A stretch of DNA of 64,000 nucleotides, taken from Mycobacterium sp. 3519A (GTDB lineage Bacteria > Actinomycetota > Actinomycetes > Mycobacteriales > Mycobacteriaceae). Made by a program: the position numbers and the translations under genes. Below, piece by piece: positions 32,886 through 41,043 of the stretch. The stretch covers positions 124,001-188,000 of the forward strand of contig NZ_OESG01000012.1 of the NCBI RefSeq assembly GCF_900240945.1, in the 5' to 3' direction. Positions within the stretch are counted from its first letter, which is position 1. Every line of letters begins with the position of its first letter. The notes beneath the pieces were generated by a model that was given only the letters and a program-made list of their open reading frames with translations, was not told the origin of the DNA and did no database searches.

Positions 32886-33302
32886 TCAGCCGGTGCCCGA
32901 ATTGCCAGCGGGTGGGAGCTGGCTGTGCTTACTTTCCAACTCGGCGAGCGCGCGCCGCAGTGCGGCGGCCTCGTCGGCGCCGACGCGCTCGACGAAATGC
33001 ACCAGCGCGGCTTCCCGGCTGCCGGAGTCGGCGGCCTGGTCGAGCGCGTCGACCATCAAGCCGGCGACCAGTTCGTCTCGGCCGTGCGTGGGTGCGTAGC
33101 GGTGCGCACGGTCGTCGCGGTGCTGGACGACGAGGTTCTTCTTCGCCAGCCGCTGCAGCACGGTCATGATCGTCGTGTAGGCCAGATCGCGGTGGGCCGA
33201 CAATGCCTCGTGGACCTGGCGCACGGTTTGGGGCTCACCGGAAGACCACAGGTGGTCCATCACAGCGCGTTCGAGTTCCCCAAGACGCGTCAACTTTGCC
33301 AT
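32886..33302 (-). CDS. blaI: BlaI-family transcriptional repressor
   Basis: 138 residues. The N-terminal winged helix at about residues 1-75 contains LGELERAVMDHLW and LAYTTIMTVLQRLAKKNLV, typical of BlaI/MecI; the C-terminal part is the dimerisation region. It corresponds to Mtb Rv1846c, which represses blaC and its own operon. The ATG at 33302 is followed leftward by the M56 protease gene, so the order repressor-protease is kept. Direct and inverted CTAC/GTAG repeats lie 15-56 bp upstream and are good candidates for its own operator. Confidence 0.95.
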   Translation of the reverse strand: MAKLTRLGELERAVMDHLWSSGEPQTVRQVHEALSAHRDLAYTTIMTVLQRLAKKNLVVQHRDDRAHRYAPTHGRDELVAGLMVDALDQAADSGSREAALVHFVERVGADEAAALRRALAELESKHSQLPPAGNSGTG

Positions 33303-33316
33303 GTTCCGTTCATCTC

Positions 33317-33358
33317 CTACGGGCAGTAGAACCAGGGTACTACGGCGTTACTACGGCG
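33317..33358. promoter_or_regulatory. Candidate BlaI operators upstream of blaI
   Basis: An inverted repeat CTAC-N5-GTAG occupies 33317-33329, and two perfect direct repeats TACTACGGCG lie at 33338-33347 and 33349-33358, spaced 11 bp, about one helical turn. TAC/GTA-rich dyads are the type of site used by BlaI proteins, and the position covers the predicted blaI promoter. Binding is inferred. Confidence 0.6.
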
Positions 33359-33483
33359 CGTCGTATCGAACGCGTCAGAACAACGGTCTCGCCGCTGCGC
33401 GCTGTTCGGAGTCGTGGTCATCAGCCCTCCCACCTCCGCTTGTGAGTCGAGTCACAGGGGGTACCCGCCTCCCGCCGCATGAC

Positions 33484-33502
33484 TATAGTAAGCCTAACCT
33501 AA
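33484..33502 (+). promoter_or_regulatory. IdeR-type iron box overlapping a -10 element
   Basis: TATAGTAAGCCTAACCTAA matches the mycobacterial iron box TTAGGTTAGGCTAACCTAA at 14 of 19 positions, including an intact right half. The TATAGT (33484-33489) looks like the -10 hexamer of the gene starting at 33522, so iron-loaded IdeR would block transcription. Confidence 0.7.
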
Positions 33503-33521
33503 CTCAAGATCGGGAGGTGTC

Positions 33522-34268
33522 ATGACGGTTCTGGTCGAGGATCCGCTCATCGCGAGCATGGCGATCCGGCGGCCGTTGCCCCTGCATCAGTCCAGTCGCA
33601 GGTTGCGCGAGCTCTATCCCGAATGTCCGCGGGTCTACGGCGTCGCGGTGATGGGCGATTTGTCGCGTCGCCGGTGGTGGCCGTTGGCCGATGCGGTGAC
33701 AGGCGACCGCCTTCAGACGATGTTCGACATCACGGCCGCGGAGACCGACAGCCGTGCCGCCATCGCCCAGCAACTGGCCGCCACGCTCGCTCACGTCGTC
33801 GTCGGACGTGTGGTGCCGCTGCTCGTGCTCGAAGGCCGCGCCTGGGACACCGGCTTGGAGAACCTGTGGGTGCACGTGGATTCGGAGGGCGCCATCGACT
33901 GGGTCGGCGTCGTCGATCCGCAACTGCGGGCGCTGCCCGATGATCCGGCCCGCGACGATGACGGCATCATCGCGCTGCCGAGCGAAGCGGCACTGACGAC
34001 CTGGGTCGCGCATCGCAGTCACCGAGCACTGGCGCCCCTGTTCGCGCGGCTGTCCGACATCTGTGGCGACGCCATGTCCGAGGCGTCGATGTGGCACATC
34101 GTCGGCGGCGCGGTGGTCAGTGCGGCCACCCAGGTGCCCATGCTGGCCGGCTCGAGTGAGGTGACCAGCATGCGGCGCGCGCAGGCGGTACTCGACGCGT
34201 TGGTCGGGTTCGGGCTGCCCGTTCGGGGCACCGGCAGGATCGCCGCTAGGAAGGCCTTGCTGAATTAG
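33522..34268 (+). CDS. Probable iron-regulated FhuF-like protein lacking the Fe-S cysteine motif
   Basis: 248 residues with no signal peptide. The C-terminal part SMWHIVGGAVVSAATQVPM followed by LVGFGLPVRGTGRI resembles the W-G-N-x-A-S ... G-T-G-R region of FhuF-type ferric siderophore reductases. In those proteins the conserved two-cysteine [2Fe-2S] motif follows directly; here the reading frame ends eight residues later (AARKALLN) without it. Reductase activity is thus doubtful and a carrier or degenerate paralogue is possible. An iron box covers the promoter, GGGAGG (33512-33517) precedes ATG 33522, and a second iron box begins at its stop codon. I do not recall an Mtb counterpart at this position. 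Confidence 0.65.
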   Translation: MTVLVEDPLIASMAIRRPLPLHQSSRRLRELYPECPRVYGVAVMGDLSRRRWWPLADAVTGDRLQTMFDITAAETDSRAAIAQQLAATLAHVVVGRVVPLLVLEGRAWDTGLENLWVHVDSEGAIDWVGVVDPQLRALPDDPARDDDGIIALPSEAALTTWVAHRSHRALAPLFARLSDICGDAMSEASMWHIVGGAVVSAATQVPMLAGSSEVTSMRRAQAVLDALVGFGLPVRGTGRIAARKALLN

Positions 34269-34283
34269 GCAAGCCTTGCCTAT
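34265..34283 (+). promoter_or_regulatory. Second IdeR-type palindromic box, at the MrsI-like sRNA promoter
   Basis: TTAGGCAAGCCTTGCCTAT is a near-perfect palindrome and matches the iron box consensus at 13 of 19 positions. It overlaps the stop codon of the preceding gene and abuts TATTCT (34281-34286), a plausible -10 whose start would fall near 34293. Confidence 0.65.
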
Positions 34284-34292
34284 TCTCTAGTC

Positions 34293-34398
34293 AGTTGAAC
34301 GAACCACCGGACCGCGCCGGAGTCCTGAGGGCTGCAGAGACTCCCGGTCCACTCGAAGGACAGGCCCCGCGTCAATCGGCGCGGGGTCTGTCCGCATC
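34293..34398 (+). ncRNA. mrsI: Probable MrsI iron-sparing small RNA
   Basis: No protein fits the gap between the FhuF-like gene and the convergent rhodanese gene. It begins just after an iron box and -10, contains a stem-loop (CCGGAGTC at 34317-34324 with GACTCCCGG at 34339-34347, one bulge, 14-base loop) and ends in a long GC hairpin at 34358-34393. Mtb MrsI (ncRv11846) is an IdeR-regulated RNA of about 100 bases lying between Rv1846c (blaI) and Rv1847, the same neighbours as here. MrsI represses non-essential iron-using proteins at low iron. The ends are predicted, and sequence identity to Mtb MrsI could not be compared. Confidence 0.7.
34358..34393 (+). terminator. Strong hairpin ending the MrsI-like RNA
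   Basis: GGACAGGCCCCGCG (34358-34371 region) pairs with CGCGGGGTCTGTCC (34380-34393) to give a 14-bp stem with a single G-U pair and a short loop. A long U-tract is not present, which is common for mycobacterial terminators. Confidence 0.65.
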
Positions 34399-34402
34399 TG
34401 CG

Positions 34403-34780
34403 CTACCTGTCGACCGGCCCGCCGCTGTCAGCCCAGTCCTTGAACGAGCCCATGTTGTAGACCTCGGTGTAGCCGAGTTCCTTGAGCGCCTGGCCCGACA
34501 GCGCCGAGCGGCCACCCGACGCGCAGTACACGATGACGGTCTTGTCCTTCGCGAAAGTCGAGTCGTGGTAGGGCGATTCGGGGTCGGCGCGGAACTCCAG
34601 CATGCCGCGCGGCACGTGCACCGCGCCCGACACCTTGCCGCTCTGCTCCACCTCAGGGCCGTCGCGGACGTCGACGACCAACGTGTTGCCCTTGGCGATC
34701 ATCTCCCGGGCCTGTGCCGGTGTGATCTTCGGGACGACGGCATTCGCGGCTTCGACGAGTTCTTTCGCAGTTCTGGCCAT
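34403..34780 (-). CDS. Rhodanese-like sulfurtransferase domain protein
   Basis: 125 residues forming a single rhodanese domain. The active loop is VIVYCASGGRSALSG with catalytic cysteine near residue 88; the N-terminal LVVDVRDGPEVEQSGKVSGA is the conserved first half. Such proteins transfer sulfane sulfur; the acceptor is unknown. ATG 34780 gives a compact domain; the much longer in-frame extension upstream to 35233 runs antisense to the thioesterase gene and is rejected. It converges on the MrsI-like RNA with only a few bases between. Confidence 0.9.
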   Translation of the reverse strand: MARTAKELVEAANAVVPKITPAQAREMIAKGNTLVVDVRDGPEVEQSGKVSGAVHVPRGMLEFRADPESPYHDSTFAKDKTVIVYCASGGRSALSGQALKELGYTEVYNMGSFKDWADSGGPVDR

Positions 34781-34841
34781 GCTCGACGATAACGCCGGGC
34801 CACTCGTCGGAACGCCGTGATCCCCGTGTAAACACGACGTC

Positions 34842-35246
34842 GTGACCACGGACGTAACCGGCCAACTCGGTAAGGGATTCGACAACGAACTCGGAGTCGA
34901 GTACCTGGAGCTCACCCCCGACGGCGGTCGGGCGCGGCTGCAGATCAAGGACAAACTGCTGCAGCCGTGGGGCATCGTGCACGGCGGCGTGTACTGCTCG
35001 ATCGTCGAAGGACTAGCGAGCGTCTCCGGACAGGTGTGGCTGTCGGAAAACGGAGGCGGGCACGTCGTCGGTGTCAACAACAACACCGATTTCCTGCGTG
35101 CCATCTCCGCGGGCACGGTCACCGCGGTTTCGACGCCCATCCACCGCGGTCGCCGCCAGCAGCTGTGGCTGATCACGATCACCGACGACAACGACCGCGT
35201 CGTGGCGCGCGGACAGGTTCGTTTGCAGAACATTTCGCCCGAGTAA
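34842..35246 (+). CDS. PaaI-type hotdog-fold thioesterase (Rv1847-like)
   Basis: 134 residues with a hotdog fold. The segment LLQPWGIVHGGVYCSIVEGL is the H-G-G catalytic loop of PaaI/ENTH-type acyl-CoA thioesterases, followed by VVGVNNNTDFLRAISAGTV. Substrate is not evident. The start is GTG at 34842, divergent from the rhodanese gene over 61 bp. It lies 54 bp upstream of ureA, as Rv1847 does in Mtb, so it may share the urease promoter region without a functional link. Confidence 0.9.
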   Translation: MTTDVTGQLGKGFDNELGVEYLELTPDGGRARLQIKDKLLQPWGIVHGGVYCSIVEGLASVSGQVWLSENGGGHVVGVNNNTDFLRAISAGTVTAVSTPIHRGRRQQLWLITITDDNDRVVARGQVRLQNISPE

Positions 35247-35300
35247 CAGCCATATTTCCGACGCTGCTGTCCTTGCCGAGGCGTGGCAATATCCCTCGCT

Positions 35301-35603
35301 ATGCGTTTGACCCCGCATGAACAGGACCGCCTGCTGATCTCCTACGCCGCAGAACTCGCGCGCCGCCGCCAGGCCCGCGGCCTGCGACTGAACCACCCCG
35401 AGGCCGTCGCGTTGATCACCGACCACCTCCTCGAGGGCGCACGCGACGGTCGCACCGTCGCCGAGTTGATGGTCAGTGGCCGCGACGTGCTGACCCGCGA
35501 CGACGTGATGGAGGGCGTGCCGGAGATGCTCGACGACGTCCAGGTGGAGGCCACGTTTCCCGACGGCACGAAGCTCGTCACTGTGCACCAGCCGATCGCA
35601 TGA
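35301..35603 (+). CDS. ureA: Urease subunit gamma
   Basis: 100 residues beginning [20 protein letters not shown], with [21 protein letters not shown] and [20 protein letters not shown], diagnostic for the gamma subunit. It is part of the nickel urease that hydrolyses urea to ammonia and carbon dioxide. ATG 35301 is preferred over an in-frame start six codons upstream. The stop overlaps ureB ATG by 4 bp, starting a tightly coupled operon. Confidence 0.97.
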   Translation: MRLTPHEQDRLLISYAAELARRRQARGLRLNHPEAVALITDHLLEGARDGRTVAELMVSGRDVLTRDDVMEGVPEMLDDVQVEATFPDGTKLVTVHQPIA

Positions 35604-35914
35604 AGCCGGGTGAAATCGTCTACGGCGACGGTGACATCGAGATCAACGCCGGCGCAATACGGCTGACCCTCGACGTCGTCAACACCGGGGATCGCCCCGT
35701 CCAGGTCGGCAGCCATGTCCACCTGCCGCAGGCCAACAGCGCGCTGCGCTTCGACCGCGACGCCGCGCACGGCCACCGACTCGACATCCCGGCAGGCACC
35801 GCGGTGCGCTTCGAGCCGGGCATCGCACAGCGCGTCGTACTGGTACCGCTCGGGGGCTACCGCGCGGTGCATGGGCTGACGCTCGACCCGCCGGGAAGGC
35901 TGGACTCGCGGTGA
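35600..35914 (+). CDS. ureB: Urease subunit beta
   Basis: 104 residues: [38 protein letters not shown] and [14 protein letters not shown] match the beta subunit. ATG overlaps the ureA stop by 4 bp and its own stop overlaps ureC GTG by 4 bp, so gamma, beta and alpha are translated in a coupled manner. It forms the structural trimer with UreA and UreC. Confidence 0.97.
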   Translation: MKPGEIVYGDGDIEINAGAIRLTLDVVNTGDRPVQVGSHVHLPQANSALRFDRDAAHGHRLDIPAGTAVRFEPGIAQRVVLVPLGGYRAVHGLTLDPPGRLDSR

Positions 35915-37632
35915 CTGCACTGTCCCGACAGCGGTACGCGCAGCTGTATGGCCCGACGACGGGCGACCGCATCCGGTTGGCCGACACCGATCTGTTCATC
36001 GAGATCACCGACGACCTCAGCGGCGGGCCGGGCCGCGCGGGCGACGAGGCGGTGTTCGGCGGCGGCAAGGTGCTCCGCGAGTCGATGGGGCAAGGCAAGA
36101 CCATTCGAGCCGAAGGCTCGCCCGATACCGTGATCACCGGTGCGACCATCGTCGACCATTGGGGAATCATCAAGGCCGACATCGCGATTCGCGGCGGTCG
36201 GATCACGGGGATCGGCAAGGCCGGTAACCCCGACATCATGCCGGGGGTGAGCACCGACCTCGTCGTCGGCCCAGGCACCGAAGTGATTGCGGGCAACGGT
36301 CTGATCCTCACTGCGGGCGCCATCGACTGTCACGTGCATCTGATCTGCCCGCAGATCATGGAAGAGGCGCTCGGCGGGGGCATCACCACGATCGTCGCCG
36401 GTGGCACCGGACCGGCCGAGGGCAGCAAGGCCACCACGGTCACGCCCGGCGCATGGCATCTGGCCCGGATGCTCGAGGCGCTCGACCACTGGCCGTTGAA
36501 CATCGCCCTGCTCGCCAAAGGCAACACGATCAGGCTCGACTCAATGAGAGAGCAGTTGCGTTCCGGCGCTGCGGGTTTCAAGCTACACGAGGACTGGGGC
36601 TCGACGCCGGCCGCCATCGACGCCTGCCTGCGAGTGGCCGACGAGTACGGCGTCCAAGTCAACCTGCACACCGACACGCTCAACGAACTCGGCTTCGTCG
36701 AGGACACCTTGGCGGCCATCGCAGGCCGCGGCATCCACGCCTATCACACCGAGGGCGCGGGCGGCGGTCACGCACCGGACATCGTCACCGTCGCCTCGGA
36801 GCCCAATGTCCTTCCGAGTTCGACCAATCCGACCCGGCCGCACACGGTGAACACCCTCGACGAACACCTCGACATGCTGATGGTCTGCCACCATCTCAAC
36901 CCCAGCATTCCCGAGGACCTGGCGTTCGCCGAGAGCCGGATCCGGCCGTCGACCATCGCGGCCGAAGACCTCCTGCACGACATCGGCGCCATCTCGATGA
37001 TCGGCAGCGACGCGCAGGCCATGGGGCGCATCGGCGAGGTGGTGATGCGGACCTGGCAGACCGCGCACATGATGAAGAAGCGCCGCGGCGCGCTCCCTGG
37101 TGACGGTGCGGCAGACAACAACCGGGTGCAGAGGTACATCGCGAAATACACCATCTGCCCGGCGATCGCGCACGGGATCGACCGCGAAGTCGGGTCGGTC
37201 GAGACCGGGAAACTCGCGGACCTGGTGCTGTGGCAGCCCGCGTTCTTCGGCGTCCGCCCGCACATGGTGATCAAAGGCGGCATGATCGCCTGGGCCGCGA
37301 TGGGCGACGCCAACGCGTCGATCCCGACGCCGCAGCCCGTACTGCCACGGCCGATGTTCGGCGCGGCGCCCGCGGCCGCGGCAGCCAACTCGGTGCACTT
37401 CGTGGCACCCCAGGCGCTCGAAGATCGCCTCGCCGACCGGATCAACGTGAAACGCAGGCTGGTCGGGGTGCGAGACGTCCGCAAGGTCGGCAAAGCGGAT
37501 ATGCCTCTCAACGACGCGATGCCGAACATCGAAGTCGATCCCGACACCTTCACGGTGCGCATCGACGGTGAAGTGTGGCAGGAACAACCAGCCAACGAAT
37601 TGCCAATGGCGCAACGATATTTCCTGTTCTGA
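35911..37632 (+). CDS. ureC: Urease subunit alpha
   Basis: 573 residues. Nickel and catalytic residues are visible: the HVH pair in DCHVHLICP, the carbamylated lysine K224 in [12 protein letters not shown], histidines in [10 protein letters not shown] and GGGHAPDIV, the flap [12 protein letters not shown] and the aspartate in [12 protein letters not shown]. It is catalytically complete. The start is GTG at 35911. The stop overlaps the ureF ATG by one base. Expression is probably from a promoter upstream of ureA. Confidence 0.98.
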   Translation: MTALSRQRYAQLYGPTTGDRIRLADTDLFIEITDDLSGGPGRAGDEAVFGGGKVLRESMGQGKTIRAEGSPDTVITGATIVDHWGIIKADIAIRGGRITGIGKAGNPDIMPGVSTDLVVGPGTEVIAGNGLILTAGAIDCHVHLICPQIMEEALGGGITTIVAGGTGPAEGSKATTVTPGAWHLARMLEALDHWPLNIALLAKGNTIRLDSMREQLRSGAAGFKLHEDWGSTPAAIDACLRVADEYGVQVNLHTDTLNELGFVEDTLAAIAGRGIHAYHTEGAGGGHAPDIVTVASEPNVLPSSTNPTRPHTVNTLDEHLDMLMVCHHLNPSIPEDLAFAESRIRPSTIAAEDLLHDIGAISMIGSDAQAMGRIGEVVMRTWQTAHMMKKRRGALPGDGAADNNRVQRYIAKYTICPAIAHGIDREVGSVETGKLADLVLWQPAFFGVRPHMVIKGGMIAWAAMGDANASIPTPQPVLPRPMFGAAPAAAAANSVHFVAPQALEDRLADRINVKRRLVGVRDVRKVGKADMPLNDAMPNIEVDPDTFTVRIDGEVWQEQPANELPMAQRYFLF

Positions 37633-38267
37633 TGACAAACCTATCGACACTGCTGACGCTGGCCGATTCACGGCTGCCCACCGGCGGTCATGTGCACTCC
37701 GGAGGCGTCGAAGAAGCGGTCACTTCCGGTCTGGTGACCGACCTGACGACGCTGCGGGCCTACTTGAGCCGCAGAATCCGCACCCACGGCCTGGTGACGG
37801 CGTCGCTGGCCGTCGCCGTGCACGACGGCACCCTGACCGTCGACCGGGCGGACCGCGAAACCGACGCTCGCACACCGGCTCTCGCCGCGCGGCAGGCGTC
37901 GCGGGCCCAGGGCCGCGGGCTCGCCAGGCTCGCTCGGCGGGTGTGGCCCGACCACGATTGGCGGCCCCTCGGGTCGACCCCGCACCTCGCGGGCGCCGCG
38001 GGGGAGGTCGGCAGGGCCAGCGGGCTGCACCCCGACGAGACCGCGGTGTCGGTGGTGTACACCACGATGACCGGTTCCGCGACGGCCGCACAGCGCCTGC
38101 TGGCGCTCGATCCCGGCGACGTCGCAGCCGTGACCTTCGACCTGGCACCGCTGTGCGAGGCCACCTCCGCCGAGGCCGCCAAGGGACTGGCCGACCTGTC
38201 CGATCCGCTGCTCGACGTGCTGGCCCAGCGGCACAGCCAACGCGAACGTCCGCTCTTCGTCTCCTGA
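37632..38267 (+). CDS. ureF: Urease accessory protein UreF
   Basis: 211 residues, starting [30 protein letters not shown], whose DSRLP-x-G-x-x-x-HSGG core is typical of UreF. It works with UreD and UreG to insert nickel and carbamylate the active-site lysine. ATG at 37632 overlaps the last base of ureC; an earlier in-frame Met lies within ureC and is rejected. Confidence 0.95.
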   Translation: MTNLSTLLTLADSRLPTGGHVHSGGVEEAVTSGLVTDLTTLRAYLSRRIRTHGLVTASLAVAVHDGTLTVDRADRETDARTPALAARQASRAQGRGLARLARRVWPDHDWRPLGSTPHLAGAAGEVGRASGLHPDETAVSVVYTTMTGSATAAQRLLALDPGDVAAVTFDLAPLCEATSAEAAKGLADLSDPLLDVLAQRHSQRERPLFVS

Positions 38268-38277
38268 AAGGCCGCAC

Positions 38278-38955
38278 ATGCCACCGCATTACCTCGACGG
38301 CGACGTCCACACCCACACCGAGCGTCCGCGCCGCCAACGGGAGCCGGGCGAACCGCTGCGCATCGGCGTCGGCGGCCCGGTCGGCTCCGGTAAGACCGCG
38401 CTGGTGGCCGCGCTGTGCAGGCAACTGCGCGACGAGTTGTCGCTGGCCGTGCTGACCAACGACATCTACACCACCGAGGATGCCGACTTCCTGCGCCGCC
38501 AGGCCGTCTTGCCGGACGACCGGATCGCCGCGGTGCAGACCGGCGGGTGCCCGCACACCGCGATCCGCGACGACATCACCGCGAACCTGGATGCGATCGA
38601 GGACCTGATCGCGCGCAACGACCGCCTCGACCTGATCCTCGTCGAGTCTGGCGGCGACAACCTCACTGCGACGTTCTCCTCGGGGTTGGTCGATGTGCAG
38701 ATCTTCGTCATCGACGTCGCAGGCGGCGACAAGGTGCCCCGTAAAGGCGGGCCTGGCGTCACGTATTCAGATCTGTTGGTGGTCAACAAGACTGACCTCG
38801 CCCCACTGGTGGGCGCCGATCTCGACGTCATGCGTCGCGACGCGGCCAAGGTGCGCGGGGACAAGCCGACGGCGTTGATCTCGTTGACCGAAGATCCCGC
38901 CGCATCGGCGGTGTTGGCCTGGGTGCGAGAGCAGTTGTGCGTTCCGACGTCCTGA
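38278..38955 (+). CDS. ureG: Urease accessory GTPase UreG
   Basis: 225 residues. The P-loop is [14 protein letters not shown] near residue 30; the metal-binding Cys-Pro-His is in [24 protein letters not shown] and [11 protein letters not shown] are the remaining G-motifs. A short His-rich N-terminus ([14 protein letters not shown]) may hold nickel. It powers nickel delivery. It begins 10 bp after ureF and its end overlaps ureD by 19 bp. Confidence 0.96.
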   Translation: MPPHYLDGDVHTHTERPRRQREPGEPLRIGVGGPVGSGKTALVAALCRQLRDELSLAVLTNDIYTTEDADFLRRQAVLPDDRIAAVQTGGCPHTAIRDDITANLDAIEDLIARNDRLDLILVESGGDNLTATFSSGLVDVQIFVIDVAGGDKVPRKGGPGVTYSDLLVVNKTDLAPLVGADLDVMRRDAAKVRGDKPTALISLTEDPAASAVLAWVREQLCVPTS

Positions 38956-39563
38956 TCGTCGCGCGCAGCGGCAGGCTTCCGCACATCGAGTGCGGGGGAG
39001 CGGTCGCCGCGCGCCGCACCGAACCGGACACCGTGCACCTGGTGTCGGCGGCCGCCACTCCGCTCGGCGGCGACGCGATCCACATCCGAGTCGTGGTGGA
39101 GGCAGGCGCCCTGCTGCGGGTGCGCTCCGTGGCGGCGACGGTGACGCTCCCCGGTGCGGTGACGCGGGAGTCGCATGCGGTCTGGACGCTGGAGGTGGCA
39201 GGCGATCTCGACCTCGATCCGCAACCGACCGTCGTCGCCGCCACCTCGCGCCACTTCACGTCAACGCGCCTCGAACTGGCCGAAGCAAGCCGGGTCCGGT
39301 TGCGCGAACGCATCCAGATCGGCAGATCCAATGAGCGCGAAGGGTTTTGGACAGGCTCACTGCACGCCGACGTCGACGGGTCACCGCTGCTGCGGCATCG
39401 AATCGAACTGGGCAGCGGATCGGTCGCCGACGACGCACTCGGCACCCCAACGGCATGCGTCAGCGAATTGCACTATCCCGACAATGATGTCGAGACCGAA
39501 GGGGTCACGCTGGCGCTGGCCGGCGGCGGCTGTCTGTCGACCTGGCAGGGTGAGCGACTCTAG
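38937..39563 (+). CDS. ureD: Urease accessory protein UreD
   Basis: 208 residues, shorter than the roughly 270 of enterobacterial UreD but like mycobacterial ones. It contains [20 protein letters not shown] and [19 protein letters not shown] at 38937 lies within the 3' end of ureG (19-bp overlap), consistent with coupling. It scaffolds apo-urease with UreF and UreG. The order ureABCFGD matches Mtb. Its TAG stop overlaps the convergent ndh stop by 4 bp. Confidence 0.92.
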   Translation: MRSDVLIVARSGRLPHIECGGAVAARRTEPDTVHLVSAAATPLGGDAIHIRVVVEAGALLRVRSVAATVTLPGAVTRESHAVWTLEVAGDLDLDPQPTVVAATSRHFTSTRLELAEASRVRLRERIQIGRSNEREGFWTGSLHADVDGSPLLRHRIELGSGSVADDALGTPTACVSELHYPDNDVETEGVTLALAGGGCLSTWQGERL

Positions 39564-40933
39564 CTGGCCGCGCGTTCGGCGTCCTGTACCCCGGCCGCGA
39601 TCTCCTGGAGTTCCTCGATCCTGGTGCGCGCGTAGGCCTGCTGCTCGGTGATGGTCAGGTTGCCGCGTGCCCTGGACAGGAACGTGACCGTCCACGACAG
39701 CAGCGTGGTGACCTTCGTCTTGAAGCCGACGAGATAGATCAAGTGCAGCACCAACCAGGCCAGCCAGGCGATGAAGCCGCCGAACTCGATGGGGCCGACC
39801 TTGGCGACCGCGGAGAACCGCGACACGGTGGCCATCGAGCCCTTGTCGAAGTACTGGAACGGCTCACGCTGCGTCCGATCGGCGCCCCGCAGTTCAGCCT
39901 TGATGGCCTTGGCCGCGTACTTGGCGCCCTGGATGGCGCCCTGCGCCATGCCGGGCACCCCTTCGACGGCCGCCATGTCCCCGACCACGAAGACGTTCGG
40001 ATGGCCGGGGATGGTCAGGTCCGGCAACACCTTGACCCGACCGGCCCGGTCCAGCTCCACATCGGACTGTTCGGCGAGGTCGCGGCCCAGCGGGCTGGCC
40101 GAGACACCAGCCGACCACACCTTGGTCGCCGACTCGATACGCCGGATGGTGCCGTCGGAGTCCTTGACCGTGATGCCGTTGCGGTCCACGTCGGTGACCA
40201 TCGCGCCGAGCTGGATGTCGACGCCCATCTTCTCCAACCGGGCCTGCGCCTTCTTGCCGAGCTTCTCGCCCATCGGCGGTAGCACCGCAGGCGCCGCGTC
40301 CAGCAGGATCACCTTGGCCTGCGTCGAATCGATATGGCGGAACGCGCCTTTGAGCGTGTGGTCGGCGAGTTCGGCGATCTGCCCGGCCATCTCGACTCCG
40401 GTGGGGCCGGCGCCGACGACCGTGAACGTCAACAGCTTCTCGCGGCGCGCGGGGTCACTCGAGCGCTCAGCCTGTTCGAACGCCCCGAGGATTCGGCCGC
40501 GCAACTCGAGTGCATCGTCGACCGTCTTCATGCCCGGCGCCCACTCCGCGAAGTGATCGTTGCCGAAGTAGGACTGGCCGGCGCCCGCCGCGATGATCAG
40601 GCTGTCGTACGGCGTGACGTAGGTGTGGCCGAGCAACTCCGACTTGACCGTCTTGTTGGCGAGGTCGATGCGGGTCACGTTGCCCAACAGCACCTGCACG
40701 TTCTTCTGCCTGCGCAGGATGATGCGTGTCGGCGGGGCAATCTCGCCCGACGAGATGATTCCGGTGGCCACTTGGTACAGCAGCGGCTGGAACAGATGAT
40801 GCGTGGTTCGCGCAATCATCTTGATGTCCACGTCGGCATGCTTGAGTGCCTTCGCGGCGTTCAAACCGCCGAAACCAGAACCGATGATCACCACCTTGTG
40901 GCGTTCAGTTGCAGTGGCTCCGGGATGGCTCAT
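39560..40933 (-). CDS. ndh: Type II NADH dehydrogenase
   Basis: 457 residues. The FAD motif is VVIIGSGFGGLNAAKAL near residue 14 and the NADH motif TVVGAGPTGVEMAGQIAEL near residue 170; VFVVGDMAAV is the second FAD contact. A hydrophobic C-terminal segment (FGGFIAWLAWLVLHLIYLVG) anchors it to the membrane. It oxidises NADH and reduces menaquinone without proton pumping. Length and position match Rv1854c. The ATG at 40933 has a GAGGAGC ribosome site, and a -10-like TATAAC lies 30 bp upstream. Confidence 0.96.
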   Translation of the reverse strand: MSHPGATATERHKVVIIGSGFGGLNAAKALKHADVDIKMIARTTHHLFQPLLYQVATGIISSGEIAPPTRIILRRQKNVQVLLGNVTRIDLANKTVKSELLGHTYVTPYDSLIIAAGAGQSYFGNDHFAEWAPGMKTVDDALELRGRILGAFEQAERSSDPARREKLLTFTVVGAGPTGVEMAGQIAELADHTLKGAFRHIDSTQAKVILLDAAPAVLPPMGEKLGKKAQARLEKMGVDIQLGAMVTDVDRNGITVKDSDGTIRRIESATKVWSAGVSASPLGRDLAEQSDVELDRAGRVKVLPDLTIPGHPNVFVVGDMAAVEGVPGMAQGAIQGAKYAAKAIKAELRGADRTQREPFQYFDKGSMATVSRFSAVAKVGPIEFGGFIAWLAWLVLHLIYLVGFKTKVTTLLSWTVTFLSRARGNLTITEQQAYARTRIEELQEIAAGVQDAERAAS

Positions 40934-40962
40934 TTTGGGCTCCTCGACGGACTACACGTGCA

Positions 40963-40984
40963 GTTATACAGACACTACGGTAGT
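40963..40984 (-). promoter_or_regulatory. ndh promoter with BlaI-like dyad
   Basis: On the minus strand TATAAC (complement of 40963-40968) is a good -10. Just upstream, 40974-40984 reads ACTAC-G-GTAGT, a perfect 5-bp inverted repeat that resembles the CTAC/GTAG motifs at blaI. Its location between -35 and -10 suits a repressor site. Regulation is inferred. Confidence 0.45.
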
Positions 40985-41043
40985 CGCCCGGCATCCCCGC
41001 AGCGCGGTGAGATTTGCCACGCCGACACGCGTTTAAACGCCGG

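Noticed and set aside
34403..35233. 276-residue N-terminal extension of the rhodanese protein
   Set aside because: The added part is antisense to the thioesterase gene and lacks coding character; the conserved rhodanese domain begins just after ATG 34780.
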